Of a DNA stretch of 64,000 nucleotides, positions 7,620 to 14,800 are shown piece after piece. The stretch is from an uncultured Tateyamaria sp. (GTDB taxonomy: Bacteria; Pseudomonadota; Alphaproteobacteria; Rhodobacterales; Rhodobacteraceae), in the NCBI RefSeq assembly GCF_947503465.1, contig NZ_CANNDN010000001.1, positions 1,054,001 to 1,118,000 on the forward strand, read 5' to 3'. The translations under genes were made by a program, and so were the position numbers. Under the pieces are notes generated by a model. It had not been told where the DNA came from, searched no databases, and saw only the letters and a program-made list of their open reading frames with translations. The stretch's first letter is position 1. The number at the start of each line of letters is the position of its first letter.

Positions 7620-8880
7620 TTTGGGTCGCCTCGAAGACGCATCCGCCCAAGGGGGTGCATGTCATTTTGAGCGCCTGCTCCGGCGCGGTTGTGGTGGCGT
7701 TTGCCGCTGCCGCTCCACCCGGCGCAGCGGTGCCATTGAAGGTGGCCGGCGCATCCGTTGCATTTGCATCCGCCGCCTGCCCTGCGGGTGGCGGCACAAA
7801 GGTCGCAGGCGCGTTTGCAAGGCCCAAGGCACCCGCGTCCACCCCCCGCGCCGCAACGGCCGTGACCGTGGCCTGATAGTCGGCCAGCGCGGTCAAATAG
7901 GCCGCCTGCGCGTTCAACAGGTCAACGGATCCCTGCACTTCGTTTCGCCGCACCCCCAGCAGCCCGCTGATGGCGTTGCCGGTTCCGGTGAATATCGCCT
8001 CGATGATACGGACGGGCAGCAGTGCCGCGGCGGCCAGTTCGCTGGGCTTGGTCATGTCGATTTTCTGCAATGTGCCACCTGCGAACACCAACGTGGTTTC
8101 CCGGTCGACAAAGGCAGAGCGTTCGAGGTCAACGCCCGCAATCTGGTGCGGGTCGGGCACCTGCACGACGAAATCCGTCGAATTTCCGGAATGCGGTTCT
8201 TCGAAACTGATCACGACCGTCGTCAAGGGCCGGTAACACACGGAATGGTCGCAGGATGGATAGGCGGCGACGGGACGGGGCGGCGGTTGGATGCGCAGGT
8301 TCATCATGCGCCCCAGCCGATGCTGGGCGCGTTTCACGCTGGCCACATCAGTAGGATCAAAGCTGAGCTGGGCGACGACCTGATCAACCTTGTCCGCACC
8401 GCCCTGCCCGCCCCCCGGTGGGCCAAGGCCGCGCGGAGTGGTTGCCAATCCTGCCGACAGGCGGGCAATCTCTGCCGCCGCCTGCGCGAAGTTCACCAAC
8501 ACGTCGTCCAGTTCATCCTGCGTTGCAACGGTGATCGACGACAGCATCTGATTTTCCATCTCGATATCGACCTGATCGCGGCTGAACCGGGAGGGGGTGT
8601 AGTTCACATCGTACCGGAAAAGCGCACTGGGATCAGGCGCAAGCACCGATGCCCCTGTCCCCTCCTGCACCACGGAAAAGTGGCTGGCCGAGGTGAAGTG
8701 GCGATCATTGGCGAGGATTTTGAAGGTCAGGTAGCGCCGCGGCAAGGAATAGCTGCCTTGGTAGAAAGTCCGCTTTTGGGCGCCGCCGGCCGCCAGGAAC
8801 GGAGAACCGGCGCGATTGCTGTCCAGAACCGTACAGGCGCCCAATCCCAGCGCGAGGCACAAGGCCAAGAGACATTTCAT
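7603..8880 (-). CDS. Lipoprotein of unknown function
   Basis: A 425-residue protein with a lipobox LGAC (Cys16), so probably an envelope lipoprotein. The mature domain carries a short Cys pair (SCDHSVC) about halfway. It then has a helical stretch (about 330-355) and an Ala/Thr/Pro-rich linker (about 360-405), and ends in a small tail with a second Cys pair (TCTPLGGC). I recognise no family. It overlaps the upstream membrane-protein gene by 4 bp (ATGA) and the downstream protease-like gene by 17 bp. All three are likely made together at the envelope. Confidence 0.8.
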   Translation of the reverse strand: MKCLLALCLALGLGACTVLDSNRAGSPFLAAGGAQKRTFYQGSYSLPRRYLTFKILANDRHFTSASHFSVVQEGTGASVLAPDPSALFRYDVNYTPSRFSRDQVDIEMENQMLSSITVATQDELDDVLVNFAQAAAEIARLSAGLATTPRGLGPPGGGQGGADKVDQVVAQLSFDPTDVASVKRAQHRLGRMMNLRIQPPPRPVAAYPSCDHSVCYRPLTTVVISFEEPHSGNSTDFVVQVPDPHQIAGVDLERSAFVDRETTLVFAGGTLQKIDMTKPSELAAAALLPVRIIEAIFTGTGNAISGLLGVRRNEVQGSVDLLNAQAAYLTALADYQATVTAVAARGVDAGALGLANAPATFVPPPAGQAADANATDAPATFNGTAAPGGAAAANATTTAPEQALKMTCTPLGGCVFEATQNDASH

Positions 8881-9275
8881 TCCGTGTCCTCCGCAGATTT
8901 GGATTGAAACACCGCCGGATTTTCATCCGGGGCACCATCGACCGGGCGCCGGGCCGTCCCCATCAGCATGGTGGACATGTCTGGTGGCCGGTGTAGGTCG
9001 TCGTGCCGCGCGCCCGGCGCTTCGACACCTTCGGGATACCCGGTGCCGCGATTTCCGAACCAGAACCCGGCAATGCCGGCCGACAGGGTGGACAGGCCCG
9101 AAAACACACCCAAGGCCAGTTCGATCTTGCCGATGTAAAGCAGCACAAAAGTCAAAATTGTTGCGGTTGTGCAATACATGAACACCACGAAATAGGTGAC
9201 CACAATGCGCACATTGCTTTTGCGTATCTTCTGGCGAAGCATTGGTTTCGGGTCTGGCGGGTGTCCCATATCCAT
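8877..9275 (-). CDS. Two-TM membrane protein, first gene of the lipoprotein/protease operon
   Basis: A 132-residue protein from ATG 9275; an ATG at 9269 is also possible. A basic N-terminal tail (about residues 1-25) is followed by two hydrophobic helices (about 25-48 and 52-73), ending with FWFGNRG, then a soluble Pro/Arg-rich tail. The layout is like many small bacterial 2-TM proteins, including holin-like ones, but no family is certain. It overlaps the lipoprotein gene by 4 bp. The 175 bp upstream to mmcB hold the probable operon promoter. Confidence 0.75.
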   Translation of the reverse strand: MDMGHPPDPKPMLRQKIRKSNVRIVVTYFVVFMYCTTATILTFVLLYIGKIELALGVFSGLSTLSAGIAGFWFGNRGTGYPEGVEAPGARHDDLHRPPDMSTMLMGTARRPVDGAPDENPAVFQSKSAEDTE

Positions 9276-9450
9276 TTCATTTCCAAGGTTTTTTTGGCGG
9301 CAAATCGCCGAAATGGTCAGTCGTACTGAAAATACGGGAAAAGGGTCGTCAAAAAATCGAATTGCGTCAAGCGTGGACAATTCGGCGCCGCACGGACGTC
9401 CCGACCCTGCCAAACCTGCGGAAAACAACAAAATGCGCCTGCGTATGGCG

Positions 9451-9912
9451 TTACGGCCAGCCCAGACCGGCGCCGGGATCACGCATTGCGTGCAGGCGGC
9501 GCGCGGCATGTGTCGCGAATTTCTGCACCATCACCTTGCGCCGGGCCGGGGCCAGTTTGTGTTCGGGCGCCATGCGAATGATTTCGCCGTCATAGGCATC
9601 AGCAATCAACAGCCCCGTGCCCTCGGGCAACAGATCCACCGGGAATGCCTCATCTACGGCCCAGAAAAACCGGTCGCACCATTCAATATAGCCTTGCCAC
9701 TTCTGGTCCGACATAAAATCGGCGCGGCTGGACTTGCATTCGATCACCCAGATTTCACCCTTGGGGCCCAGTGCCATCACATCGACACGCAACCCGCGGG
9801 TCGGCACCAGTTCTTCGACCGTGACAAGGCCAAGGCTGGCCAAATGGCGGCAAACACCACGGGCCAGCATTTGGCCGGGCATCAGGTCGGTTGGATGGGC
9901 GGCGATGTCCAT
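9451..9912 (-). CDS. mmcB: MmcB family DNA repair protein
   Basis: A 153-residue protein, start chosen at 9912 so that the LexA box lies just upstream. It contains a PD-(D/E)XK-like nuclease core: RVDVMALGPKGEIWVIECKSS gives the Asp, Glu-x-Lys residues. A further conserved stretch is FWAVDEAFP. In Caulobacter MmcB is SOS-regulated and needed for mitomycin C resistance. The exact chemistry in this organism is not known. It has its own transcription unit between two envelope operons. Confidence 0.9.
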   Translation of the reverse strand: MDIAAHPTDLMPGQMLARGVCRHLASLGLVTVEELVPTRGLRVDVMALGPKGEIWVIECKSSRADFMSDQKWQGYIEWCDRFFWAVDEAFPVDLLPEGTGLLIADAYDGEIIRMAPEHKLAPARRKVMVQKFATHAARRLHAMRDPGAGLGWP

Positions 9913-9925
9913 GGCGCCGAAGTAT

Positions 9926-9940
9926 GAACAAAACCTGAAC
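9926..9940 (-). promoter_or_regulatory. LexA (SOS) box of mmcB
   Basis: GAAC-AAAACCT-GAAC on the plus strand (GTTC-N7-GTTC when read towards mmcB), the exact alphaproteobacterial LexA motif, ending 14 bp before the mmcB start codon. Confidence 0.85.
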
Positions 9941-10020
9941 AAACGCAAGCCGCGTCATGGGCCTTGGCGGCGGCGTCTGCTGTGCATACCTTTCACGGGT
10001 GGTAGGGAGAGGACGTTCAC

Positions 10021-11295
10021 ATGCCCGAAGACACGAAGCTGAGCCAGACACAGGCGCGCGGCGTCAGGTACGCGCGCGAGCTGGAGGGGCATCTGGGATG
10101 GCTCGATACCTTTTCCGGCACGGCGCTGGGTGTGCTGGCGGTGGCGTCCGGTATCTATACCTATCTGGGCGTGTCGTCCCTGCTGGATGAAAACGGAGCC
10201 ATGTCGGTCTTTGCGGCCATTGCCTATTCGATTGCGGTATCCGTGGGCATCTTTGTGTTCTGGTCCTACATGATGCGTCTGTTTCCCGCGGTTCGGTCGG
10301 CGCAGGCGCGGGTTGGGTTGATCGTCGCGATGGGTGTCGGGTCGCTTGCGATTGTGGCCATGTCCTCATGGCTGAACGCGGCCGCCCTTGCCGGATCGGC
10401 GGCCGTTGAACAGCATTTGGCCAAGACCGTGCAGGATTACCAAAGCAGCCTGGAGCGCGCGCATGAAGTCGCCCTGACCGGGCAATCGCTGGAGCGTGAC
10501 GTGGCGCGTGTGCGCCAATCCTTCGAAGACCTGTCGGAACAGGAGGCGGCCGGGGCGCTGTCTGGCCTTGCGGGACGCGGCGCGGTATTTCGGGTCTTGC
10601 GTCAGAAGGCGGCGGAACTGTCGGGACTGGAGGCACAAATCAGTGCCCAGACGCCCCTGGTTGACTCCGCCTTTGCCGAAGGCAACGCCATTCTGTCACG
10701 CATGCGTGCCCTGACCGTCGAACCCGGTCCGGTCGAGGCGCGGTCCGTCGAGTTTTCCGAACAGGCCGTGCGCCTTGCCGGGCTGATCACCCAGATGCGG
10801 CAGCTGTCGGTTGCGCCGCTGGTCGAACGCGCCGCGCAGGATCTGGCGGCATCGGTCGTGCTGCCCGAATTGGACAGTTCCACCGAACAGGGCCGCACCG
10901 ATCAGGCCGCGACCATCACGTCAGTGCTTGAAGTGCTGGCCCAGCGCGCCACGACGCTTGAACGCGCCGCACAGGCTGTTCAATCGCTCGAACCGGCCAC
11001 CGATGTGACCTATACCCCGATCTCGTCGGCGGACGCGGTGATCCTGTATGCCCGCAATTTCGTGCCGTCCTGGGCCGGTGCCATTGCGATTGACCTGTTG
11101 CCGGCGGTGCTGGTCTTTATCCTTGCCATCACCCAATCGGCCATTCGCGGGGGACGCGAAGGGGCCGCCATCGAAGACACGCTGACCCTGGCGGAACTGC
11201 GGGCTGCAATGGTCGCCCTGCGGGACGTGGAAAGCACGATGACCGCGCCGGACCAGATTGATGCACCCGTGCCACCCAAGCGGGTTGCGGAATGA
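10021..11295 (+). CDS. Polytopic membrane protein with long coiled-coil domain, unknown function
   Basis: A 424-residue protein preceded by GGGAGAGGA. Three membrane helices near the N-terminus (about 30-54, 62-84, 97-118) are followed by a long helical, Gln/Glu/Ala-rich coiled-coil region (about 125-335). A fourth helix (about 350-374) and a short helical tail (LAELRAAMVALRDVES) complete it. The coiled coil lies between helices 3 and 4, so it is probably periplasmic if the N-terminus is cytoplasmic. No family is recognised. The stop overlaps the start of a ClpP-like protease gene (ATGA), so the two proteins are likely partners. Confidence 0.8.
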   Translation: MPEDTKLSQTQARGVRYARELEGHLGWLDTFSGTALGVLAVASGIYTYLGVSSLLDENGAMSVFAAIAYSIAVSVGIFVFWSYMMRLFPAVRSAQARVGLIVAMGVGSLAIVAMSSWLNAAALAGSAAVEQHLAKTVQDYQSSLERAHEVALTGQSLERDVARVRQSFEDLSEQEAAGALSGLAGRGAVFRVLRQKAAELSGLEAQISAQTPLVDSAFAEGNAILSRMRALTVEPGPVEARSVEFSEQAVRLAGLITQMRQLSVAPLVERAAQDLAASVVLPELDSSTEQGRTDQAATITSVLEVLAQRATTLERAAQAVQSLEPATDVTYTPISSADAVILYARNFVPSWAGAIAIDLLPAVLVFILAITQSAIRGGREGAAIEDTLTLAELRAAMVALRDVESTMTAPDQIDAPVPPKRVAE

Positions 11296-12047
11296 CCGAC
11301 GCGACGGACAAGCCACGCAATCCCATTGCGCGCACGCTGATGGGCGTGCTGATCTTTCAGCTTGGCATTGGTGCTCTGCTGATCCTTGGCGACATGCAGG
11401 GGTTGCGCCTGCCCTCTTTCGGGCCCGACGCGCCACGCCTGACCGAACCGGTGCGCCCCGGCGATCAACGCCGCACCTTCCGCCCGGACCGTGACCGGCC
11501 GGTCACCCAACCCGCCCGCGACCCCGGCGAATTGCCCAATCGGCTGGTCCTGACGCAAAGCGACGGCACCACCTACCGGCTTGAGGGCGGGATCAGCGAT
11601 GGCGATGCAGAGCGCCTGGGCGCGCTGATCACCCAGGCCGATCCCCGGCCCGACACGGTGATCCTGCAAAGCCCCGGCGGCTCTGTTGCCGACGCGCTTG
11701 CCCTTGGGCGCGTAATCCGTCGCGAAGGGATCAAAACGCAGATGCTCGCCGGCGAATTCTGCTACTCCGCCTGCCCCTACATGCTGGCTGCCGGTGTCAC
11801 GCGGGACATTGACCCCGACGCTTCGGTTGGCGTGCACCAGCACTATTTCGGCGAAAACACGTTCCTGCCTGCCGGGTTCGCGGTCGAGGACATCCAGCGC
11901 GGTCAAGCCGAGGTGATGACCTATCTGGACGAGATGGGAATCGACCCGCTGGTGATGCAGCACGCGATGTCGACACCGCCGGACGAGATTTACGTGCTGC
12001 TGCCGGAAGAGCTGGAAGCATACGGATTTATCCAGTCTTCTGAATGA
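11292..12047 (+). CDS. Membrane-anchored ClpP-like serine protease (COG3904-type)
   Basis: A 251-residue protein with one N-terminal membrane helix (about 15-33), a Pro/Arg-rich linker (about 40-82) and a crotonase/ClpP-fold domain. SPGGSVADALALG (127-139) gives the oxyanion loop. The presumed nucleophile is Ser159 in CYSACPYML, flanked by Cys157 and Cys161 that could form a disulphide, and His182 in VGVHQHYF is the likely base. This suits a protease working outside the cytoplasm. Translational coupling to the coiled-coil membrane protein suggests it cleaves or is held by that protein. Substrate unknown. Confidence 0.8.
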   Translation: MTDATDKPRNPIARTLMGVLIFQLGIGALLILGDMQGLRLPSFGPDAPRLTEPVRPGDQRRTFRPDRDRPVTQPARDPGELPNRLVLTQSDGTTYRLEGGISDGDAERLGALITQADPRPDTVILQSPGGSVADALALGRVIRREGIKTQMLAGEFCYSACPYMLAAGVTRDIDPDASVGVHQHYFGENTFLPAGFAVEDIQRGQAEVMTYLDEMGIDPLVMQHAMSTPPDEIYVLLPEELEAYGFIQSSE

Positions 12048-12054
12048 CTTGATC

Positions 12055-12074
12055 GGAGCCCCTTCAATGGCTCC
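12055..12074 (+). terminator. Hairpin after the ClpP-like protease gene
   Basis: GGAGCC (12055-12060) and GGCTCC (12069-12074) form a 6-bp stem with an 8-nt loop right after the stop codon. There is no T run, so the terminator call is tentative. Confidence 0.4.
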
Positions 12075-12083
12075 AACGTAGCC

Positions 12084-12132
12084 TTGACATGATACCAAAA
12101 GGTATCTTATTGATGCGATACCAAATGGCATC
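12084..12132 (+). promoter_or_regulatory. Promoter with two operator palindromes for the ArsR operon
   Basis: TTGACA (12084-12089), 17 bp, then TTATTG (12107-12112). The spacer contains the perfect palindrome GATACCAAAAGGTATC (12091-12106). A near copy, GATACCAAATGGCATC (12117-12132), lies just past the -10. A repressor on the first site would cover the promoter, so autorepression by the ArsR protein encoded downstream is the simplest reading. Confidence 0.75.
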
Positions 12133-12147
12133 ATATTGAGAGAGATC

Positions 12148-12306
12148 ATGAAGCGCCCCGCTTTGCCCTTGCTTGCAGCCCGCCCCGCGCTGGCCGACCC
12201 GACGATCCCCTTCACCCCCACCGATCGGCTGGATCGGGCCACGGCGCCCCGTGTCACGGCATTGGGCCGGAACGGCGCGGTCGATTACCGGCGGGTGACG
12301 CAATGA
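12148..12306 (+). CDS. Possible 52-residue leader protein of the ArsR operon
   Basis: The frame opens with ATG 12148 just behind the operators and closes in an ATGA overlap with the ArsR start. The first 16 residues (MKRPALPLLAARPALA) look like a short signal peptide with a cleavable end; the rest is polar. It could be a real small exported protein, or the joined ends of a larger exported protein after an internal deletion. No family is recognised. Confidence 0.4.
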   Translation: MKRPALPLLAARPALADPTIPFTPTDRLDRATAPRVTALGRNGAVDYRRVTQ

Positions 12307-12623
12307 ACGACCGGACGCAAAACGCCTTTCGCGCGCTGGCCGACCCGACGCGGCGCGACATCCTCACGATGCTCAAGTCGCAGGAGATGACCATCGCGCA
12401 AGTGTCCGACAGGTTCGACATGACCCGGGCGGCGGTCAAGAAACACCTGACCGTACTCAGCGACGGCGGATTGATCACGGTCGAACCGCGCGGGCGCGAA
12501 CGCATCAACCGTCTGAACCCTGCCGGTCTGGCACCGGTCCTGTCGTGGCTCGAACTCTTCGACCGCTTCTGGGATGACCGCCTGTCCGACCTCAAAACCG
12601 CCATCGAAAAGGACATCCAATGA
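12303..12623 (+). CDS. ArsR-family winged-helix repressor
   Basis: A 106-residue protein. The winged helix runs over about residues 8-75: ADPTRRDILTML at the start, a recognition helix around MTRAAVKKHLTVLSD, and the wing LITVEPRGRERI. The metal-binding CxC motif of ArsR/SmtB sensors is missing, so it likely senses something other than thiophilic metals. ArsR proteins of this class are commonly coded with SRPBCC/AHSA1 proteins, as here (4-bp overlaps on both sides). It probably represses its own operon through the two palindromes upstream. Confidence 0.9.
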   Translation: MNDRTQNAFRALADPTRRDILTMLKSQEMTIAQVSDRFDMTRAAVKKHLTVLSDGGLITVEPRGRERINRLNPAGLAPVLSWLELFDRFWDDRLSDLKTAIEKDIQ

Positions 12624-13039
12624 CCGACACGACCCTGCAAAAGACCATCTTCCTCAAGGCCCCGCGTCAGCTGGTCTGGGAGTACCTGACCCAACCCGAA
12701 CATCTGGCCAAATGGTTCCACGCCCCCAAGACGCCCATGGCGGAGGGTCAGGCGCTGGAAATGTTCGGCACCACAAGCGGCGACCTTCTGATCTGGGGCA
12801 CCGTGGTCAAGGCGGATGCCCCGGATTATCTGGAATACACATTCACGGTCGGTCCCATGGGCGATGCTGTCAGCACGGTGAAATGGACGCTGTCCGACGT
12901 GCCGGGTGGCACGCAACTGTCCCTTGTTCACGAGGGACTGCCGCAGGGCGAGGCGGCCTTCAGCCTGACGCTCGCGCTTGACAAGGGGTGGGATGATCAC
13001 CTGATGCGCCTGCGCACCGACATGCATGGGGATGACTGA
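12620..13039 (+). CDS. SRPBCC (AHSA1-like) ligand-binding protein
   Basis: A 139-residue protein with the START/AHSA1 helix-grip pattern. The N-terminal IFLKAPRQLVWEYLTQPEHLAKWF is typical of the group (that string opens the domain), and the end GWDDHLMRLRTD is the long C-terminal helix. The fold has a deep hydrophobic pocket for a small ligand. Coupled by 4 bp to the ArsR gene and by a TGATG overlap to a second SRPBCC gene. Ligand unknown. Confidence 0.88.
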   Translation: MTDTTLQKTIFLKAPRQLVWEYLTQPEHLAKWFHAPKTPMAEGQALEMFGTTSGDLLIWGTVVKADAPDYLEYTFTVGPMGDAVSTVKWTLSDVPGGTQLSLVHEGLPQGEAAFSLTLALDKGWDDHLMRLRTDMHGDD

Positions 13040-13479
13040 TGGACTACAGTGCCACGATTGCGACACCTGTCGCACCCGAACTGGTCGGGCGGCAGATTGT
13101 CGATGACCTTGCCCTTTGGTGGTCCACACGGGTGGACCGTGGGGCAGATGGCTTCACGGTGCGGTTCAACAACAGCCACGCAACCTTTGCCTTCGATCCG
13201 GGCGCCACACAGGATCGGTTTGCATGGACCTGCACGGATGCGCACATGATCATGGACGGCGTCGATGATGTGGCGGAATGGAAAGGCACCCGCCTGATCT
13301 GGCAGATCACCCCGTCGGACGGCGGCAGCATGGTGACGCTGACCCACCAAGGGCTTGGCCCGCACATCGCCTGTTTCGACATTTGCCAACGCGGGTGGCA
13401 GAGGTTTTTCGAAATCAGCCTGCGGGATCACCTGAACGGCGCGTCGGCCCAGCCTGAAACCAGCAGACCGGCGGCCTGA
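13039..13479 (+). CDS. Second SRPBCC-family protein of the ArsR operon
   Basis: A 146-residue protein of the same helix-grip group as its neighbour: early WWSTRVDRG, central strands such as FAWTCTDAHMI, and a C-terminal helix GWQRFFEISLRDHL. It diverges enough from the upstream copy to suggest an old duplication or a different ligand. The gene starts on the upstream stop codon (TGATG). Together with ArsR the operon looks like a small ligand-sensing and sequestering unit. Confidence 0.82.
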   Translation: MDYSATIATPVAPELVGRQIVDDLALWWSTRVDRGADGFTVRFNNSHATFAFDPGATQDRFAWTCTDAHMIMDGVDDVAEWKGTRLIWQITPSDGGSMVTLTHQGLGPHIACFDICQRGWQRFFEISLRDHLNGASAQPETSRPAA

Positions 13480-13537
13480 CGGGACGGTCCGGTCCCTGCG
13501 CGGCCTTGCACCCGGCGCAGGACGGCCCTGCGCCGCC

Positions 13538-13566
13538 TTGCCCTGCGCGGTCCGACACCCTATGTA
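13538..13566 (+). promoter_or_regulatory. Promoter of the structured RNA
   Basis: TTGCCC (13538-13543), 17 bp, TATGTA (13561-13566). The predicted start, about 7 nt later, falls on the first bases of the closing stem of the RNA at 13571. Confidence 0.45.
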
Positions 13567-13570
13567 GCGC

Positions 13571-13737
13571 GGTGGCGGGCTCTGCCCTTCTCGTGACAGG
13601 TTGCATTCCGGTGGCCTTAAGCAATTCCGAGGGAGTTGGCTCTGTCCGGGCCCTGGTCCGGTTACCTGACGCCCACCTGTATATACAGGTCCTCGGGAAT
13701 GAGAGAACCAAACGGCTGTGGTGGTCCCGTCGCCTTT
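13571..13737 (+). ncRNA. Structured RNA of about 165 nt, candidate 6S RNA
   Basis: The 368-bp gap 13480-13847 has no convincing reading frame but holds nested complementary segments. The ends close: GGTGGCGGG (13571-13579) pairs with CCCGTCGCC (13726-13734), nine pairs with two G-U, followed by TTT. Inside, ATTCCGAGG (13624-13632) pairs with CCTCGGGAAT (13691-13700) with one bulged G. Alternatively GGTT/AACC and CATTCC/GGAATG pair. ACCTGTATATACAGGT (13675-13690) is a further hairpin. Length, long closing stem, large open middle and dedicated promoter fit 6S RNA, which regulates sigma-70 polymerase. No conserved 6S sequence block could be confirmed by eye. Confidence 0.5.
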
Positions 13738-13847
13738 CCACACAGACCAGTGTTGCAGCAGCGCACAGATGCGGTTCGCCGACGCCGATTGCAGTGGCGC
13801 GGGACCGGAATATCTTGGCTGCGAACATGGCATGAAAGGAGACAGAC

Positions 13848-14759
13848 ATGTCCCTCAGACCCACATTGGAAACCCGCCGCGCCCAGCCGACCATGGAGGG
13901 CGCAGGCGTTCACTTGCACCGCGCCTTCGGCTTTCAGGACCCGACAGAGCTGGACCCGTTCCTGTTGTTTGATGACTTTCGCAACGACGTGCCCGCGCAT
14001 TTCGAAAAGGGATTTCCGTGGCACCCGCATCGCGGCATCGAAACGATCACCTATGTGCTGGAAGGCACGGTCGAACACAGCGACAGCCTTGGCAATTCCG
14101 GCACTTTGGGTGCCGGGTCGGTCCAGTGGATGACGGCCGGGTCGGGCATTTTGCACCAGGAAATGCCGCACGGCAACGCCAAGGGGCAGATGCACGGCTT
14201 TCAATTGTGGGGCAACCTGCCATCAAGCCAGAAGATGACCGCGCCGCGCTACCAGGACATCACGGGATCGGACATTCCCGAAATCATCGACGACGACGGC
14301 ACCAAGGTGCGCGTGATCACGGGCGAATTCTGGGGCAAGACCGGTCCGGTGGACGGCATTGCCGCCGATCCGCAATACCTGGATATCGCGGTGCCTGCCG
14401 GGATCAAGAAGACCTTTCGGATCGACACCTATCGCCGCGCCTTTGCCTATGTGTTTGACGGGGCCGGTGCCTTTGCCGATGCCTCTGATCCCGCGGGTGT
14501 CCTGCTGGAAAAAGAGGTTGCGGGCCAAGAGGTCAATATCCGCGATCTGTCCGGCGACCGCACCCTGATCCGGTTCGGCACCGGGGATGAGGTCACGGTT
14601 CAGGCCGGGCCCGAGGGCATCCGCTTTCTGCTGATCTCGGGGGCGCCCATTGACGAACCGGTGGCGTGGCACGGTCCCATCGTGATGAACACGCAGGAAG
14701 AGTTGATGCAGGCCATGCGCGATCTGCGGAACGGCACCTTCATTCAACCGGCCCATTGA
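13848..14759 (+). CDS. Pirin family protein
   Basis: A 303-residue bicupin. The N-terminal cupin has the pirin signature FPWHPHRGIETITYVLEG, with the metal-binding His pair in HPHRG, and further ligands in GILHQEMP. The C-terminal cupin follows from about residue 175. The start is preceded by AAAGGAGA. Pirins bind a single metal; some have quercetin dioxygenase activity and others act as redox-sensitive partners of regulators, so the precise role here is open. Monocistronic, ending in a strong hairpin. Confidence 0.93.
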   Translation: MSLRPTLETRRAQPTMEGAGVHLHRAFGFQDPTELDPFLLFDDFRNDVPAHFEKGFPWHPHRGIETITYVLEGTVEHSDSLGNSGTLGAGSVQWMTAGSGILHQEMPHGNAKGQMHGFQLWGNLPSSQKMTAPRYQDITGSDIPEIIDDDGTKVRVITGEFWGKTGPVDGIAADPQYLDIAVPAGIKKTFRIDTYRRAFAYVFDGAGAFADASDPAGVLLEKEVAGQEVNIRDLSGDRTLIRFGTGDEVTVQAGPEGIRFLLISGAPIDEPVAWHGPIVMNTQEELMQAMRDLRNGTFIQPAH

Positions 14760-14765
14760 TACATG

Positions 14766-14792
14766 GCTGTCGGCGCGCCGTGCGCCGACAGC
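14766..14792. terminator. Bidirectional hairpin between pirin and the TetR gene
   Basis: A perfect 11-bp inverted repeat, GCTGTCGGCGC / GCGCCGACAGC with a 5-nt loop, placed in the 41 bp between two convergent stop codons. There is no T run on either side, but position and stability suggest termination in both directions. Confidence 0.6.
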
Positions 14793-14800
14793 GTCGCATG

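Noticed and set aside
13675-13690. ACCTGTATATACAGGT as a quorum-sensing lux-type box
   Set aside because: It shares arms with the lux box but is 16 bp rather than 20, and it lies inside the segment that folds as an RNA, where it acts as a hairpin. No LuxR/LuxI gene is present.
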